From assembly GCA_959022875.1 (NCBI GenBank), contig CAUFAM010000053.1, forward strand, positions 1 to 7,274: DNA of 7,274 nucleotides. The letters run 5' to 3'. Below the pieces are notes generated by a model. It ran no database searches. It saw only the letters and a list, made by a program, of their open reading frames with translations, and had not been told where the DNA came from. Both the position numbers and the translations under genes were made by a program. Below, piece by piece: positions 1-6,502 of the stretch (its first letter is position 1; every line of letters begins with the position of its first letter). This DNA is from an uncultured Oscillospiraceae bacterium. Lineage in GTDB: Bacteria > Bacillota > Clostridia > Oscillospirales > Oscillospiraceae.

Positions 1-624
1 CTCCATCTCCATAATGGCGATGTACAGCGACTCCCCGGCCATTACCACCTGGTTCTGGGCGTTTTCCAGCTGCCACACCAGATCGGCGTTCTCCTTCTGA
101 AGCTCGCCCTCCTTCAGGGAGTCGAAGGTCTCCTCCAGCGCGGCGTAACTCTGCTCCAGGGCCTTGGCCTCGGGAGTGTCTCCCATGCCGTACAGAATCA
201 TCTTCCACTGGGCGCTTGCAATGTCGTTGAGGTTCTGCCAGAGGGTCTGGTACATCTTGTCGTAGTCGATGACCTCAATGGACTGGATATTCTCCTCCAG
301 GGCCAGCAGGGTCAGGTTATTCTCCCGCAGGCGGCGCTCCAGGTTCTCAAAGCTGATGTAACCCACCGGGTCGGGGACGTACTCCTCCTCGGGGGGCGCT
401 TCCTCCTCTCCGGTCTGGGAGCTGTCTCCGGCGTCAGGGGTCTCCTCAGCTGCATCCTCCTCCGAAGGCTGCTGCTCTTCCTGCTCCGCCTGCTCATTTT
501 CTGCCGTGTCGGCCTGTACCGCCGCGGGAACGGGATCGGTATTATCTGCCGCCAGGGCTGAAACGCCCAGCAGAGACAGGGCCACCGCCAGGGCCGTCAG
601 CAGCGCCGTCCATTGTCTTTTCAT
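1..624 (-). CDS. Secreted acidic coiled-coil protein, TolC-like N-terminus (partial, C-terminus outside window)
   Basis: The frame is open from an ATG at 624 to the window edge, giving 208 codons with no stop. Residues 1-25 form a Sec signal peptide: basic start MKRQW, a long Leu/Ala core, and ALA just before Ala26-Asp27. Residues 27-84 are a low-complexity linker very rich in Glu, Asp, Gln, Pro and Ala. From about residue 90 comes a helical, heptad-like region starting ISFENLERRLRENNLTL. This resembles the first helix of TolC-type outer-membrane efflux proteins (a leucine-rich stretch, then a conserved NN or NP). In monoderm Firmicutes such TolC-like secreted proteins often sit with an RND-type adaptor and a MacB-like ABC pump. 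The start overlaps the tetR stop by ATGA (621-624), and AGGAGGAG lies about 10 nt upstream inside tetR, so the two genes are translationally coupled. The TolC link is inference from pattern and context; another envelope coiled-coil protein is possible. Confidence 0.7.
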   Translation of the reverse strand, partial: MKRQWTALLTALAVALSLLGVSALAADNTDPVPAAVQADTAENEQAEQEEQQPSEEDAAEETPDAGDSSQTGEEEAPPEEEYVPDPVGYISFENLERRLRENNLTLLALEENIQSIEVIDYDKMYQTLWQNLNDIASAQWKMILYGMGDTPEAKALEQSYAALEETFDSLKEGELQKENADLVWQLENAQNQVVMAGESLYIAIMEME

Positions 625-1253
625 GGGGTCATCTCCTCCTTGTCCTCGCCGTCTCCGGCGGCACAGCCATATTTGATCATGGCCACGCGGGTGTTTAAGA
701 TCTCTTGCTGGCGCTCCCATCCCGCGGGGGCCTGCAAGGTGGCGACCACCGCGTAGGCCAGCACCGCGCACAGCAAATGGAACACATGCTCGGCATACTC
801 TCGTTCCGGCTTTTTCATCACAGCCGGGTCCACCAGCTCCCACAGAGAATCGGGGAGCAGTCCGGGCTGGGCCGTCATAAAGGACTGGGTGTCCCACCCG
901 GGGTTGAGGCGCATCACCTGAATAAACCGCTTTAAAATCGGGTTGGTGTTCCCCTGGGCCATAAACCGCGCAAAGGTTCTGGCCGGAATGGCAAACAGAT
1001 CCCCCTGGGTATCCGTCAGCACCCCCCGGAGCAGCTGAATGAAGTACTCCCGCATATCCTCCAGCAGATAGCGGATCATGTCCTCTTTATCGGAAAAATA
1101 TTGATAAAAGCTCCCTCTGGGGATCTGGGCCTGGGATATAATCCGGTTGACGGACATATCCGCAAAGCGCACCCGGGTCATCTCTGCCCAGCAGGCCCCT
1201 ATCAGCCGCTCCCGTTTTTCTTCGGGCAAGCGGAAATATGTACTGGTCGGCAT
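621..1253 (-). CDS. TetR/AcrR-family transcriptional repressor
   Basis: A 210-residue protein, usual for a TetR dimer. The N-terminal DNA-binding domain covers roughly residues 10-58. Its helix-turn-helix is at about 34-53 (SVNRIISQAQIPRGSFYQYF), followed by DKEDMIRYLL; the GSFYQYFSDKED stretch is the classic end of the TetR_N recognition helix and helix 4. The remaining helical C-terminal part should bind ligand and dimerise, but I cannot tell the ligand. The ATG at 1253 is preferred over the in-frame start at 1283 because AAGGAGG (1260-1266) lies 6 nt before it and because the upstream codons would run through the operator. The promoter has perfect consensus hexamers and carries two tandem palindromes, so autorepression is very likely. 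The stop overlaps the start of the secreted coiled-coil gene by ATGA, so that gene and probably further efflux genes beyond the window are its likely targets. Confidence 0.93.
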   Translation of the reverse strand: MPTSTYFRLPEEKRERLIGACWAEMTRVRFADMSVNRIISQAQIPRGSFYQYFSDKEDMIRYLLEDMREYFIQLLRGVLTDTQGDLFAIPARTFARFMAQGNTNPILKRFIQVMRLNPGWDTQSFMTAQPGLLPDSLWELVDPAVMKKPEREYAEHVFHLLCAVLAYAVVATLQAPAGWERQQEILNTRVAMIKYGCAAGDGEDKEEMTP

Positions 1254-1256
1254 GGT

Positions 1257-1266
1257 CCTCCTCCTT
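1257..1266 (-). promoter_or_regulatory. Ribosome binding site of tetR
   Basis: On the minus strand this reads AAGGAGGAGG, ending three bases before the ATG at 1253; the AAGGAGG part has a 6-nt spacer. It fixes the tetR start at 1253. It directly abuts the promoter-proximal end of the operator array, so promoter, operators and RBS fit within about 70 bp. Confidence 0.85.
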
Positions 1267-1296
1267 ATGACAGGCTGTCGCATGACAGACTGTCAT
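1267..1296 (-). promoter_or_regulatory. Tandem palindromic operators, probable TetR binding sites
   Basis: Two 15-bp units follow each other without a gap. Unit 1282-1296 is the perfect palindrome ATGACAG-A-CTGTCAT. Unit 1267-1281 is ATGACAG-G-CTGTC followed by GC, so it keeps an 11-bp perfect core GACAG-N-CTGTC. The centres (1274 and 1289) are 15 bp apart. They begin one base past the -10 element and cover the expected transcription start and early leader of tetR, where a bound repressor would block initiation. A half-site CTGTCA also overlaps the -35 element at 1320-1325. The assignment to the adjacent TetR protein is inferred from position and symmetry. Confidence 0.82.
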
Positions 1297-1297
1297 A

Positions 1298-1326
1298 ATT
1301 ATAGGCACCCCTCTCGTCCCTGTCAA
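1298..1326 (-). promoter_or_regulatory. Sigma-A promoter of tetR operon
   Basis: On the minus strand the -35 is TTGACA (1326-1321) and the -10 is TATAAT (1303-1298), with a 17-bp spacer. Both hexamers and the spacing match the housekeeping consensus exactly. Transcription should start near 1291, inside the first operator palindrome. A promoter this close to consensus in front of a repressor gene fits strong output that is normally held down by autorepression. Confidence 0.88.
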
Positions 1327-1372
1327 TACAGCCGGAATAAATCTTTCGTTAAATCTTTCTCCATGCTCAAAC

Positions 1373-1413
1373 AAAAAAGCGCCTGCCTGTCCCCGGTTTC
1401 GGGACAGGCAGGC
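1373..1413 (-). terminator. Intrinsic terminator of the nucleoside-transport operon
   Basis: A perfect 13-bp GC-rich stem (arms 1401-1413 and 1381-1393) with a 7-nt loop is followed on the minus strand by GC and then six T (1378-1373). It lies 38 bp after the stop of the second permease gene and 47 bp before the tetR -35, so it insulates the tetR unit from read-through. The T-run on the other side (1422-1426) is offset by eight bases from the stem, so activity for plus-strand transcripts is doubtful. Confidence 0.93.
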
Positions 1414-1451
1414 ACAGGCTGTTTTTATAAATGCTATGGAAGGCAGGACAA

Positions 1452-2420
1452 TTACCGCTTGCCCTTGTCGTAGATCTCACCCAAAGCCCGGGGAGCCCGG
1501 TTGCTCTTGGAGAAGAAGATCAGCAGGAACAGGGTGACCAGATAGGGCAGGGTCATAAACACATCGGTAAAGGCGGAGGGCAGCTCCATTACCTGGGTCA
1601 GGGCAAAGCCGCCGGAGCGGGCAAAGCCGAAGATCAGGCAGGCGGCCAGGGTGGGCAGGATCTGCCAGTTGCCGAAGATCAGTCCGGCGATGGCCAGGTA
1701 GCCGTAGCCCATATAGATGGCCGAGGAGAACTGCACGGAGATGGAGTAGGCAAAGCAGATGCCGCCCAGACCGGACAGGGCGCCGGAGATCATCACGGCC
1801 ACAAACCGCACCCGGCTCACCTCCACACCGGCGGCGTCCACCGCGTGGGGGTTGTCGCCGCAGGCCCGCAGGTGCATGCCGAAGGGAGTTTTATACAGCA
1901 CGTACCAGGCTACCAGAGCCACCACAATGATGACCAGCTCAAAGGGGTAGATGTTGGTGAATACCGCGCCCAGCACCGGAATCTCCGACAGGCCGGGCAC
2001 CGTCATACGCACTGAAGTGGTCAGACGGAAGCGGTTGGAGGCCGCGCCGAAGAGGGCGGTGGAGATCTCACTGGTGAGGAAGGTGGTCAGGGCGGTGGCC
2101 AGAATGTTAATGACCACGCCGCTGATGACCTGGTTGGCCTTGAACTTTACGCACAGCACCGCGTGGAGCACCGCGTAAAGTCCGCCGCCCAGGAAGGAGA
2201 AGATCATAGCAATGAACATGGGGGCCTGGCTGTCCGCGGCGAACATCCCGGACACCAGAGTGGCCGCCAGGGCTCCTACGAAGGCGCCCATGCCCTGCAA
2301 GCCCTCAATGGCCAGGTTGGTCACGCCGCTGCGCTCACAGTAGATGCCGCCGATGGCCATGATGAACAGCGGCAGGGCAAAGGAGAGGCCGTCGATGATA
2401 ATGGTATTGATATAAGTCAT
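1452..2420 (-). CDS. Nucleoside ABC transporter permease, NupQ/YufQ type
   Basis: A 322-residue, very hydrophobic inner-membrane protein of the BPD_transp_2 (branched-chain amino acid / ribose / nucleoside permease) family. It has about eight to nine membrane segments and the usual length for the shorter permease of the pair. Diagnostic stretches are CERSGVTNLAIEG at about 28-40, FKANQVISGVVIN at 93-105, and the cytoplasmic coupling loop GMHLRACGDNPHAVDAAGV at about 181-199. Together with the longer permease it forms the translocation pore through which nucleosides released by the lipoprotein enter the cell. The start ATG overlaps the preceding stop as ATGA, and AAAGGAGG (2428-2435) sits 7 nt upstream, so the start is certain. 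It is the last gene of the operon and is followed by a strong terminator. Substrate is inferred from family and gene order; related carriers also take other purine-like ligands. Confidence 0.93.
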   Translation of the reverse strand: MTYINTIIIDGLSFALPLFIMAIGGIYCERSGVTNLAIEGLQGMGAFVGALAATLVSGMFAADSQAPMFIAMIFSFLGGGLYAVLHAVLCVKFKANQVISGVVINILATALTTFLTSEISTALFGAASNRFRLTTSVRMTVPGLSEIPVLGAVFTNIYPFELVIIVVALVAWYVLYKTPFGMHLRACGDNPHAVDAAGVEVSRVRFVAVMISGALSGLGGICFAYSISVQFSSAIYMGYGYLAIAGLIFGNWQILPTLAACLIFGFARSGGFALTQVMELPSAFTDVFMTLPYLVTLFLLIFFSKSNRAPRALGEIYDKGKR

Positions 2421-3586
2421 ACCTGGGCCTCCTTTCCGCCGCTCTCAGCTAGTTTTTTCGCATCCTCTTCCCGCTGACGGCCCCGGTTCACCAGGTAGGA
2501 GATGTAGGCTCCGCAGGCAGAGAAGAGCAGAATCAGCCCGGTAATGAGGGCTCCGATCTCCTGTCGCACCCCAATGGAGGACTGGAGATAGGTGCTGCCC
2601 TTGTCAATGACGGAAATGAGCAGGGAGGAGAAGACAATGCCGATGGGGTTGGAATTGCCCAGGATACAAACGGCAATGGCGTCAAAGCCCGTGGAGATGA
2701 GCACGTCGGGCTGGATGGAGCCGAAGTAGCCCAGGTAATAGGTGACACCGGCCAGACCGGCCAGGGCGCCGGAGATGGCCATAACCAGGATGGTATTGCG
2801 GCCCACATTGACGCCCGCATACCGGGCCGCCACCGGGTTCCCGCCAATGGCGCGCAGCTCAAAGCCCAGCTTCATTTTGGTGAACAGGAAATGCACCAGA
2901 ATCACCGCGACTACCGCCAGGACAATGCCCAGAGGAATGTCCATCTTCAGTCCCCCCAGCTCGGTGTCCATCAGGGACAGGCGGGCGGACGCTTCCACCG
3001 GCCAGGACTGGCGGGTGGAGGGGTTGTTAATGGTGGTTTTGACAAAGAAGCTGACAATATAGCGGGCGATATAGTTGATCATAATGGCCGAAACCACTTC
3101 GTTGATGTTCCAGCGCTGCTTCAAAAAGCCGATGACCGCGGCCACCACCGCTCCGGTCACCAGGCCGATGATCACCACCAGGGGCTTTGCTACCACAGCG
3201 GGCAGGGTTTCGGCATAGCCCACGGTGATGGTGGCAATAAATCCGGCACAGAGCATCTGCCCGGACACGCCGATGTTAAATAGCCCCGCCCGCAGGGCCA
3301 CCGCCACCGACAGGGAGGCGAAAAGCATGGGTGTCCAGGCGTTGAGCAGGCTGAGGAAGTCGGTGAGCATGCTCTTTTTGGCGGCGTAGGCCTCCTTGGG
3401 GAGGATTCCCGAGCCCCGCAGCAGGCTGATGAAGGCCTCCATGGGGTTCTTGCCCAGGATGAGCAGCACGATGGAGCTGGCAATGAGGCTCAGGAGAATG
3501 GCAAAGATGGGGATGGTGATGCGCTGGCGGCGCTCGTCGCCCATCAGGAACAGCACCCCCCGGGTAATCGGATTAGCCCGCTTCAT
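2417..3586 (-). CDS. Nucleoside ABC transporter permease, NupP/YufP type
   Basis: A 389-residue polytopic membrane protein, the longer of the two permeases. A short basic cytoplasmic N-terminus (1-23) precedes the first membrane helix (about 25-45). Other helices lie near 83-98, 108-123, 130-153, 165-183, 218-237, 265-287, 297-326 and 343-366. Family motifs are GLFNIGVSGQ (101-110, where relatives usually have Glu before GQ), the coupling loop ELRAIGGNPVAARYAGV (243-259) and GFDAIAVCILGNSNPIGI (300-317). The C-terminal tail is charged and cytoplasmic. The gene starts inside the ATPase gene (14-bp overlap, 3573-3586), with a weak GGGGGTG ribosome site 7 nt upstream, so translation probably depends on coupling to the ATPase. 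It partners NupQ-like permease 2417-1452. Nucleoside specificity is inferred from family and operon, not from a visible residue. Confidence 0.93.
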   Translation of the reverse strand: MKRANPITRGVLFLMGDERRQRITIPIFAILLSLIASSIVLLILGKNPMEAFISLLRGSGILPKEAYAAKKSMLTDFLSLLNAWTPMLFASLSVAVALRAGLFNIGVSGQMLCAGFIATITVGYAETLPAVVAKPLVVIIGLVTGAVVAAVIGFLKQRWNINEVVSAIMINYIARYIVSFFVKTTINNPSTRQSWPVEASARLSLMDTELGGLKMDIPLGIVLAVVAVILVHFLFTKMKLGFELRAIGGNPVAARYAGVNVGRNTILVMAISGALAGLAGVTYYLGYFGSIQPDVLISTGFDAIAVCILGNSNPIGIVFSSLLISVIDKGSTYLQSSIGVRQEIGALITGLILLFSACGAYISYLVNRGRQREEDAKKLAESGGKEAQV

Positions 3587-5117
3587 TCTGCTTCACCCCC
3601 ATCATGAATTGTCCCACCTCGTTGGTGGTCAGCGTGTCGGCGGGGGCAATTTTCAAGAGCTCCCCGCTGAAAATAACCCCGATGGTGTCGGCCAGGCCCA
3701 TAATCTCGTCCAGCTCCAGGGAAATGAGCAGGATGGCCCGGCCCTTGTCCCGCTCGGCCAGAATCTGGCGGTGGATGTTTTCAATGGCGCCGATGTCCAG
3801 GCCGCGGGTGGGCTGGACAAAGATCATCAGGGGAGAGGCCAGCTCAATCTCCCGGGCCACAATGGCCTTTTGCTGGTTGCCGCCGGACATGGAGCGCACA
3901 ATGGTGTCCTTCCCCTGTCCGGAACGGATGTCATACTCCTCGATGAGCCGCTGGCCGTTTTGGCTGAAGGCCTCATGGTTCAGGATCCCCTTATGGCAGA
4001 AGGGCTCTTTATAGTAGGTCTTTAGGGCCAGGTTGTCCTCCAGGGTAAAGTCCAGCACCAGGCCCATGTTCTGCCGGTCCTCGGGGATGTAGGAGATCCC
4101 CAGATCCGTACGGCTGCGGATGTCCATGTGGGTAATGTCGGTGCCGTTGAGGGTGATGGTGCCCTCAGCGGCCCGGGCCATGCCCGCCACCGCGTCGGCA
4201 ATTTCCACCTGACCGTTGCCCGATACGCCGGCTATGGCGAAGATCTCCCCCGCCCGCACGGCGAAGGACACGTCCTTGACCACGGGGAAATTATCCCGAT
4301 TCTTTACGGTGAGGTGCTCCACCCGCAGTACCTCGCCTCCAAATTTGGCGGGGGCCTTGTCCACTACAAAGTCCACCTCACGGCCCACCATCAGGTTGGC
4401 CATAGTCTGGGTGGAGGTGGAGGGCACGTCCAGAATGTCAATGAGCTTGCCCCGGTTGAGGATGGCGCAGCGGTCGGCCACCTGCTTGATCTCCTCCAGC
4501 TTGTGGGTGATGAGGATGATGGTCTTCCCGCCCTCCCGCAGTGTGCGGATGATCTGGAGCAGGAAGTCGATCTCCTGGGGGGTGAGCACCGCGGTGGGCT
4601 CGTCGAAAATGAGGATCTCCGCCTCCCGGTAGAGCATTTTTAAAATCTCCACCCGCTGCTGGGTGGACACGTTGATGTCCTCAATCTTCGCCTTGGGGTC
4701 CACCTCCAGGCCGTACTGACGGGACAGCTGGGCCACCTTTTCGTTGGTGCCCTTGATGTCTACCACGGGGAAAATGCCCCCCAGCCGGCGCTTGGGTTCA
4801 ATGCCCAGGATGATATTCTCGGCAATGGTGTAGTTGCTCACCAGCTTGAAATGCTGGTGCACCATGCCGATGTTCAGCTTTGTGGCGTAGTTGGGGGAGG
4901 TAATGTGCTCCCGCTTGCCGCGGATGTATATTTCTCCCTCGTCCGGCTCATACATTCCGAACAGCATGCTCATCAGCGTGGACTTGCCCGCGCCGTTCTC
5001 TCCCAGGAGGGCAAAAATCTCACCTTTTTTAATGCCCAGGGAAATGTCGTCGTTGGCCACAATGCCGGGAAAGCGCTTGGTAATATGCCGCATTTCCACA
5101 ATGTACTCGTCCGCCAT
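3573..5117 (-). CDS. Nucleoside ABC transporter, duplicated ATP-binding protein (NupO/YufO type)
   Basis: A 514-residue cytoplasmic protein with two fused nucleotide-binding domains, which power import through the two permeases. Domain 1 (about 5-245): Walker A GENGAGKST at 39-47, Q-loop HQH at 87-89, signature region INVSTQQRVEI at 148-158, Walker B ILIFDEPT at 168-175, switch His205. Domain 2 (about 262-500): P-loop-like GVSGNGQVE at 297-305 without the Lys-Ser/Thr, signature MSGGNQQK at 410-417, and FVQPTRGLD at 433-441 with Gln in place of the catalytic Glu. The second-domain losses are usual for this sugar/nucleoside ATPase family. The missing Gly in the first signature (NVST where relatives have SVG plus any residue) would fall in the same degenerate composite site, leaving one complete ATP site (domain 1 Walker motifs plus domain 2 LSGGQ). 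The start at 5117 is set by GAAGGAG 10 nt upstream; the longer in-frame start at 5159 lies in a hairpin. Confidence 0.95.
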   Translation of the reverse strand: MADEYIVEMRHITKRFPGIVANDDISLGIKKGEIFALLGENGAGKSTLMSMLFGMYEPDEGEIYIRGKREHITSPNYATKLNIGMVHQHFKLVSNYTIAENIILGIEPKRRLGGIFPVVDIKGTNEKVAQLSRQYGLEVDPKAKIEDINVSTQQRVEILKMLYREAEILIFDEPTAVLTPQEIDFLLQIIRTLREGGKTIILITHKLEEIKQVADRCAILNRGKLIDILDVPSTSTQTMANLMVGREVDFVVDKAPAKFGGEVLRVEHLTVKNRDNFPVVKDVSFAVRAGEIFAIAGVSGNGQVEIADAVAGMARAAEGTITLNGTDITHMDIRSRTDLGISYIPEDRQNMGLVLDFTLEDNLALKTYYKEPFCHKGILNHEAFSQNGQRLIEEYDIRSGQGKDTIVRSMSGGNQQKAIVAREIELASPLMIFVQPTRGLDIGAIENIHRQILAERDKGRAILLISLELDEIMGLADTIGVIFSGELLKIAPADTLTTNEVGQFMMGVKQNEAG

Positions 5118-5127
5118 CCATATCACA

Positions 5128-5134
5128 CTCCTTC
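5128..5134 (-). promoter_or_regulatory. Ribosome binding site of the ATPase gene
   Basis: The minus strand reads GAAGGAG, 10 nt before the ATG at 5117 (MADEYIVEMRHI). A different ATG two bases upstream (5119) is out of frame, and the in-frame ATG at 5159 has no such site. This decides the start and removes 14 spurious residues. Confidence 0.8.
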
Positions 5135-5146
5135 GCTCTGGTTCTG

Positions 5147-5195
5147 CCAGCGTTCTCATCCCAACCCGGTGTCCGGGCTGAGATCAAAACGCTGG
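5147..5195 (-). promoter_or_regulatory. Long 23-bp hairpin in the ATPase 5' leader
   Basis: A 49-nt inverted repeat has arms 5195-5173 and 5169-5147 and a 3-nt loop (ACA in the minus-strand RNA). Of 23 positions, 19 are Watson-Crick, three (5155/5187, 5161/5181, 5164/5178) are G-U in the minus-strand RNA but would be A-C in the opposite RNA, and one (5157/5185) is G-G. The G-U pattern indicates selection on the minus-strand transcript. No T-run follows it, so it is not a terminator. It sits between the intercistronic terminator and the ATPase RBS, ending 13 nt before the latter. It could protect the 5' end of a processed transporter mRNA, modulate translation, or be a small dispersed repeat; I cannot distinguish these. 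Confidence 0.75.
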
Positions 5196-5214
5196 TTACT
5201 CATATCAGGCCTTG

Positions 5215-5273
5215 AAAAAAAGAAAAGAGGGAGCGCTCCGCTGGGACTAAACAGTCGGGCAACGGAGCGCCCC
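5215..5273 (-). terminator. Intercistronic (partial) intrinsic terminator after the lipoprotein gene
   Basis: On the minus strand arms 5273-5263 and 5240-5229 form an 11-bp GC-rich stem with one bulged base (5232). The 22-nt loop contains a small GACT/AGTC hairpin. The T-rich run TCTTTTCTTTTTTT (5228-5215) follows immediately. It begins 38 bp after the binding-protein stop and precedes the ATPase gene with no obvious new promoter between. It most likely ends a share of transcripts, so that the lipoprotein is made in excess over the ATPase and permeases, as is common in binding-protein operons. Confidence 0.85.
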
Positions 5274-5311
5274 GAATTTACAGCCTAGGGGTTAACCAGA
5301 CGGTTGTCGGC

Positions 5312-6502
5312 TTACAGACCGGGGAACTCCTCGGGGGTGTAGCCGTTGAAGTTGGCGGCAGGAATGATGGTGCCGTCCTTCACCTGGGGATAGAGCTCAT
5401 CCAGAGTGGCCACGGTCTCAGCGGACATCTGGTGACGGCCCTCAGCGGAGACATAGCCGGTGGAGTCGGTCTCGGCAGTCAGGGTGTAGTTGCCGCCCTG
5501 GAAGGTGCCGTCCACCACGGCGTTGAGCTGACGCTCCACGTTGATAGCCATGTTCTTCAGAGCGGAGGTCAGGATGATGTTGGTGTCGCCGTTGGCGCCG
5601 TCATCATACTGGTCCACGTCGCAGCCGATGATCTTGCAGGTGCCGGACTCCTTGGCGGCGGCGAACACGCCGTTGCCGGAGGCGCCGGCGGCCACGAAGA
5701 TGATGTCGCAGCCCTCGCGGATCAGGGCCTCGCCCAGGGTCTTGCCGGCGGCCTCATCGGAGAAGTTGCCGGTGTAGTTGCCGCCCACATCAGCGCCGGT
5801 CACGTCGGTGCCGGCATAGGAAGCCAGCTCCACGATCTCGGCGGAGGCGCCCAGGTGCTTGTTGGCGTAGTTCACGCCGGACTCAAAGCCATACTGATAG
5901 TTCACGTTGGAGGGGAAGGGCTGGCCGGTCACCACGGCCACCTTGCCGCTCTGGGTCTCCAGGGCGGCAGCCACGCCGGCGAAGAAGCCGCTCTCCTGCT
6001 CGGCAAACTGCATGGCGTAGATGTTCTCCAGGCCCTCCTCGATGGTCACGCCCTCAGCATCGGAGGGGAAGGTGTCCACCAGGATGAAGTACTTGTCGGG
6101 GTTGTCCTGAGCCACAGGGCCGATGCCGGCAGACTGGAAGCCGGTGGCCACGATGACATCATAGTCAGCCACGATCTCGCCCACCAGCTGGGCCACAGCG
6201 GCGGTGTCGCCGGTGGTCTCCTGGATGGGGGTCACGGTGTCGATGTCGCCGCGGGAGGCGATGAAGTTCAGGATACCATTGTAGTTGTCCTCATTGAAGG
6301 AGCCGTCGTCCACGGAGTTGGGGCTGGAGACAATGGCGATCTTCAGGCCCTCAGCACCGCTGGTCTGCTGGCTCTGGTCGGCGGAGCCGCTCTGGGCGCT
6401 GCCGGACTGGCTGGTGCTGCTGGAGCCGCCGCCGCAGGCGGTCAGAGCAAACGTCATGGCCATGGCCAGGCACAGGGCAAGCAGTTTCTTGCTACGTTTC
6501 AT
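5312..6502 (-). CDS. BMP-family nucleoside-binding lipoprotein of ABC importer
   Basis: A 396-residue extracytoplasmic solute-binding protein of the BMP / PnrA / NupN family, anchored to the outer face of the membrane. Residues 1-23 are a lipoprotein signal with basic MKRSKK, hydrophobic core and lipobox LTAC; Cys23 is the lipidation site. A flexible Gly/Ser/Gln linker runs to about residue 51. The two-lobed periplasmic-binding fold follows: ligand-side motif DDGSFNEDNYNG at 65-76, the SGFFAGVAAAL helix at 171-181, GKVAVVTG at 186-193, AAGASGNGVF at 271-280, GCDVDQ at 293-298 and SALKNM at 313-318, all in the order of PnrA-type purine-nucleoside receptors. The region 226-248, before FSDEAAGK, looks longer than in typical members. 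The start at 6502 is chosen for the signal peptide and AAGGAGG at 6514-6520; the 55 open codons upstream are leader. Codon use is strongly biased toward GC-ending codons, fitting high expression. Nucleoside specificity is inferred from family and operon. Confidence 0.95.
   Translation of the reverse strand: MKRSKKLLALCLAMAMTFALTACGGGSSSTSQSGSAQSGSADQSQQTSGAEGLKIAIVSSPNSVDDGSFNEDNYNGILNFIASRGDIDTVTPIQETTGDTAAVAQLVGEIVADYDVIVATGFQSAGIGPVAQDNPDKYFILVDTFPSDAEGVTIEEGLENIYAMQFAEQESGFFAGVAAALETQSGKVAVVTGQPFPSNVNYQYGFESGVNYANKHLGASAEIVELASYAGTDVTGADVGGNYTGNFSDEAAGKTLGEALIREGCDIIFVAAGASGNGVFAAAKESGTCKIIGCDVDQYDDGANGDTNIILTSALKNMAINVERQLNAVVDGTFQGGNYTLTAETDSTGYVSAEGRHQMSAETVATLDELYPQVKDGTIIPAANFNGYTPEEFPGL

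Noticed and set aside
312..497. Small Arg/Ser-rich minus-strand frame
   Set aside because: Out-of-frame shadow inside the acidic linker of the secreted coiled-coil gene, which runs through the region in another frame.
1431..2015. Plus-strand open frame rich in Gly, His and Gln opposite the second permease
   Set aside because: Compositional shadow of the permease gene with no recognisable motif; the same applies to the other plus-strand frames across 2163-5288.
2417..3586. Overlaps between transport genes as possible frameshifts
   Set aside because: The 14-bp and 4-bp overlaps each have a ribosome site and full-length proteins on both sides; this is ordinary translational coupling.
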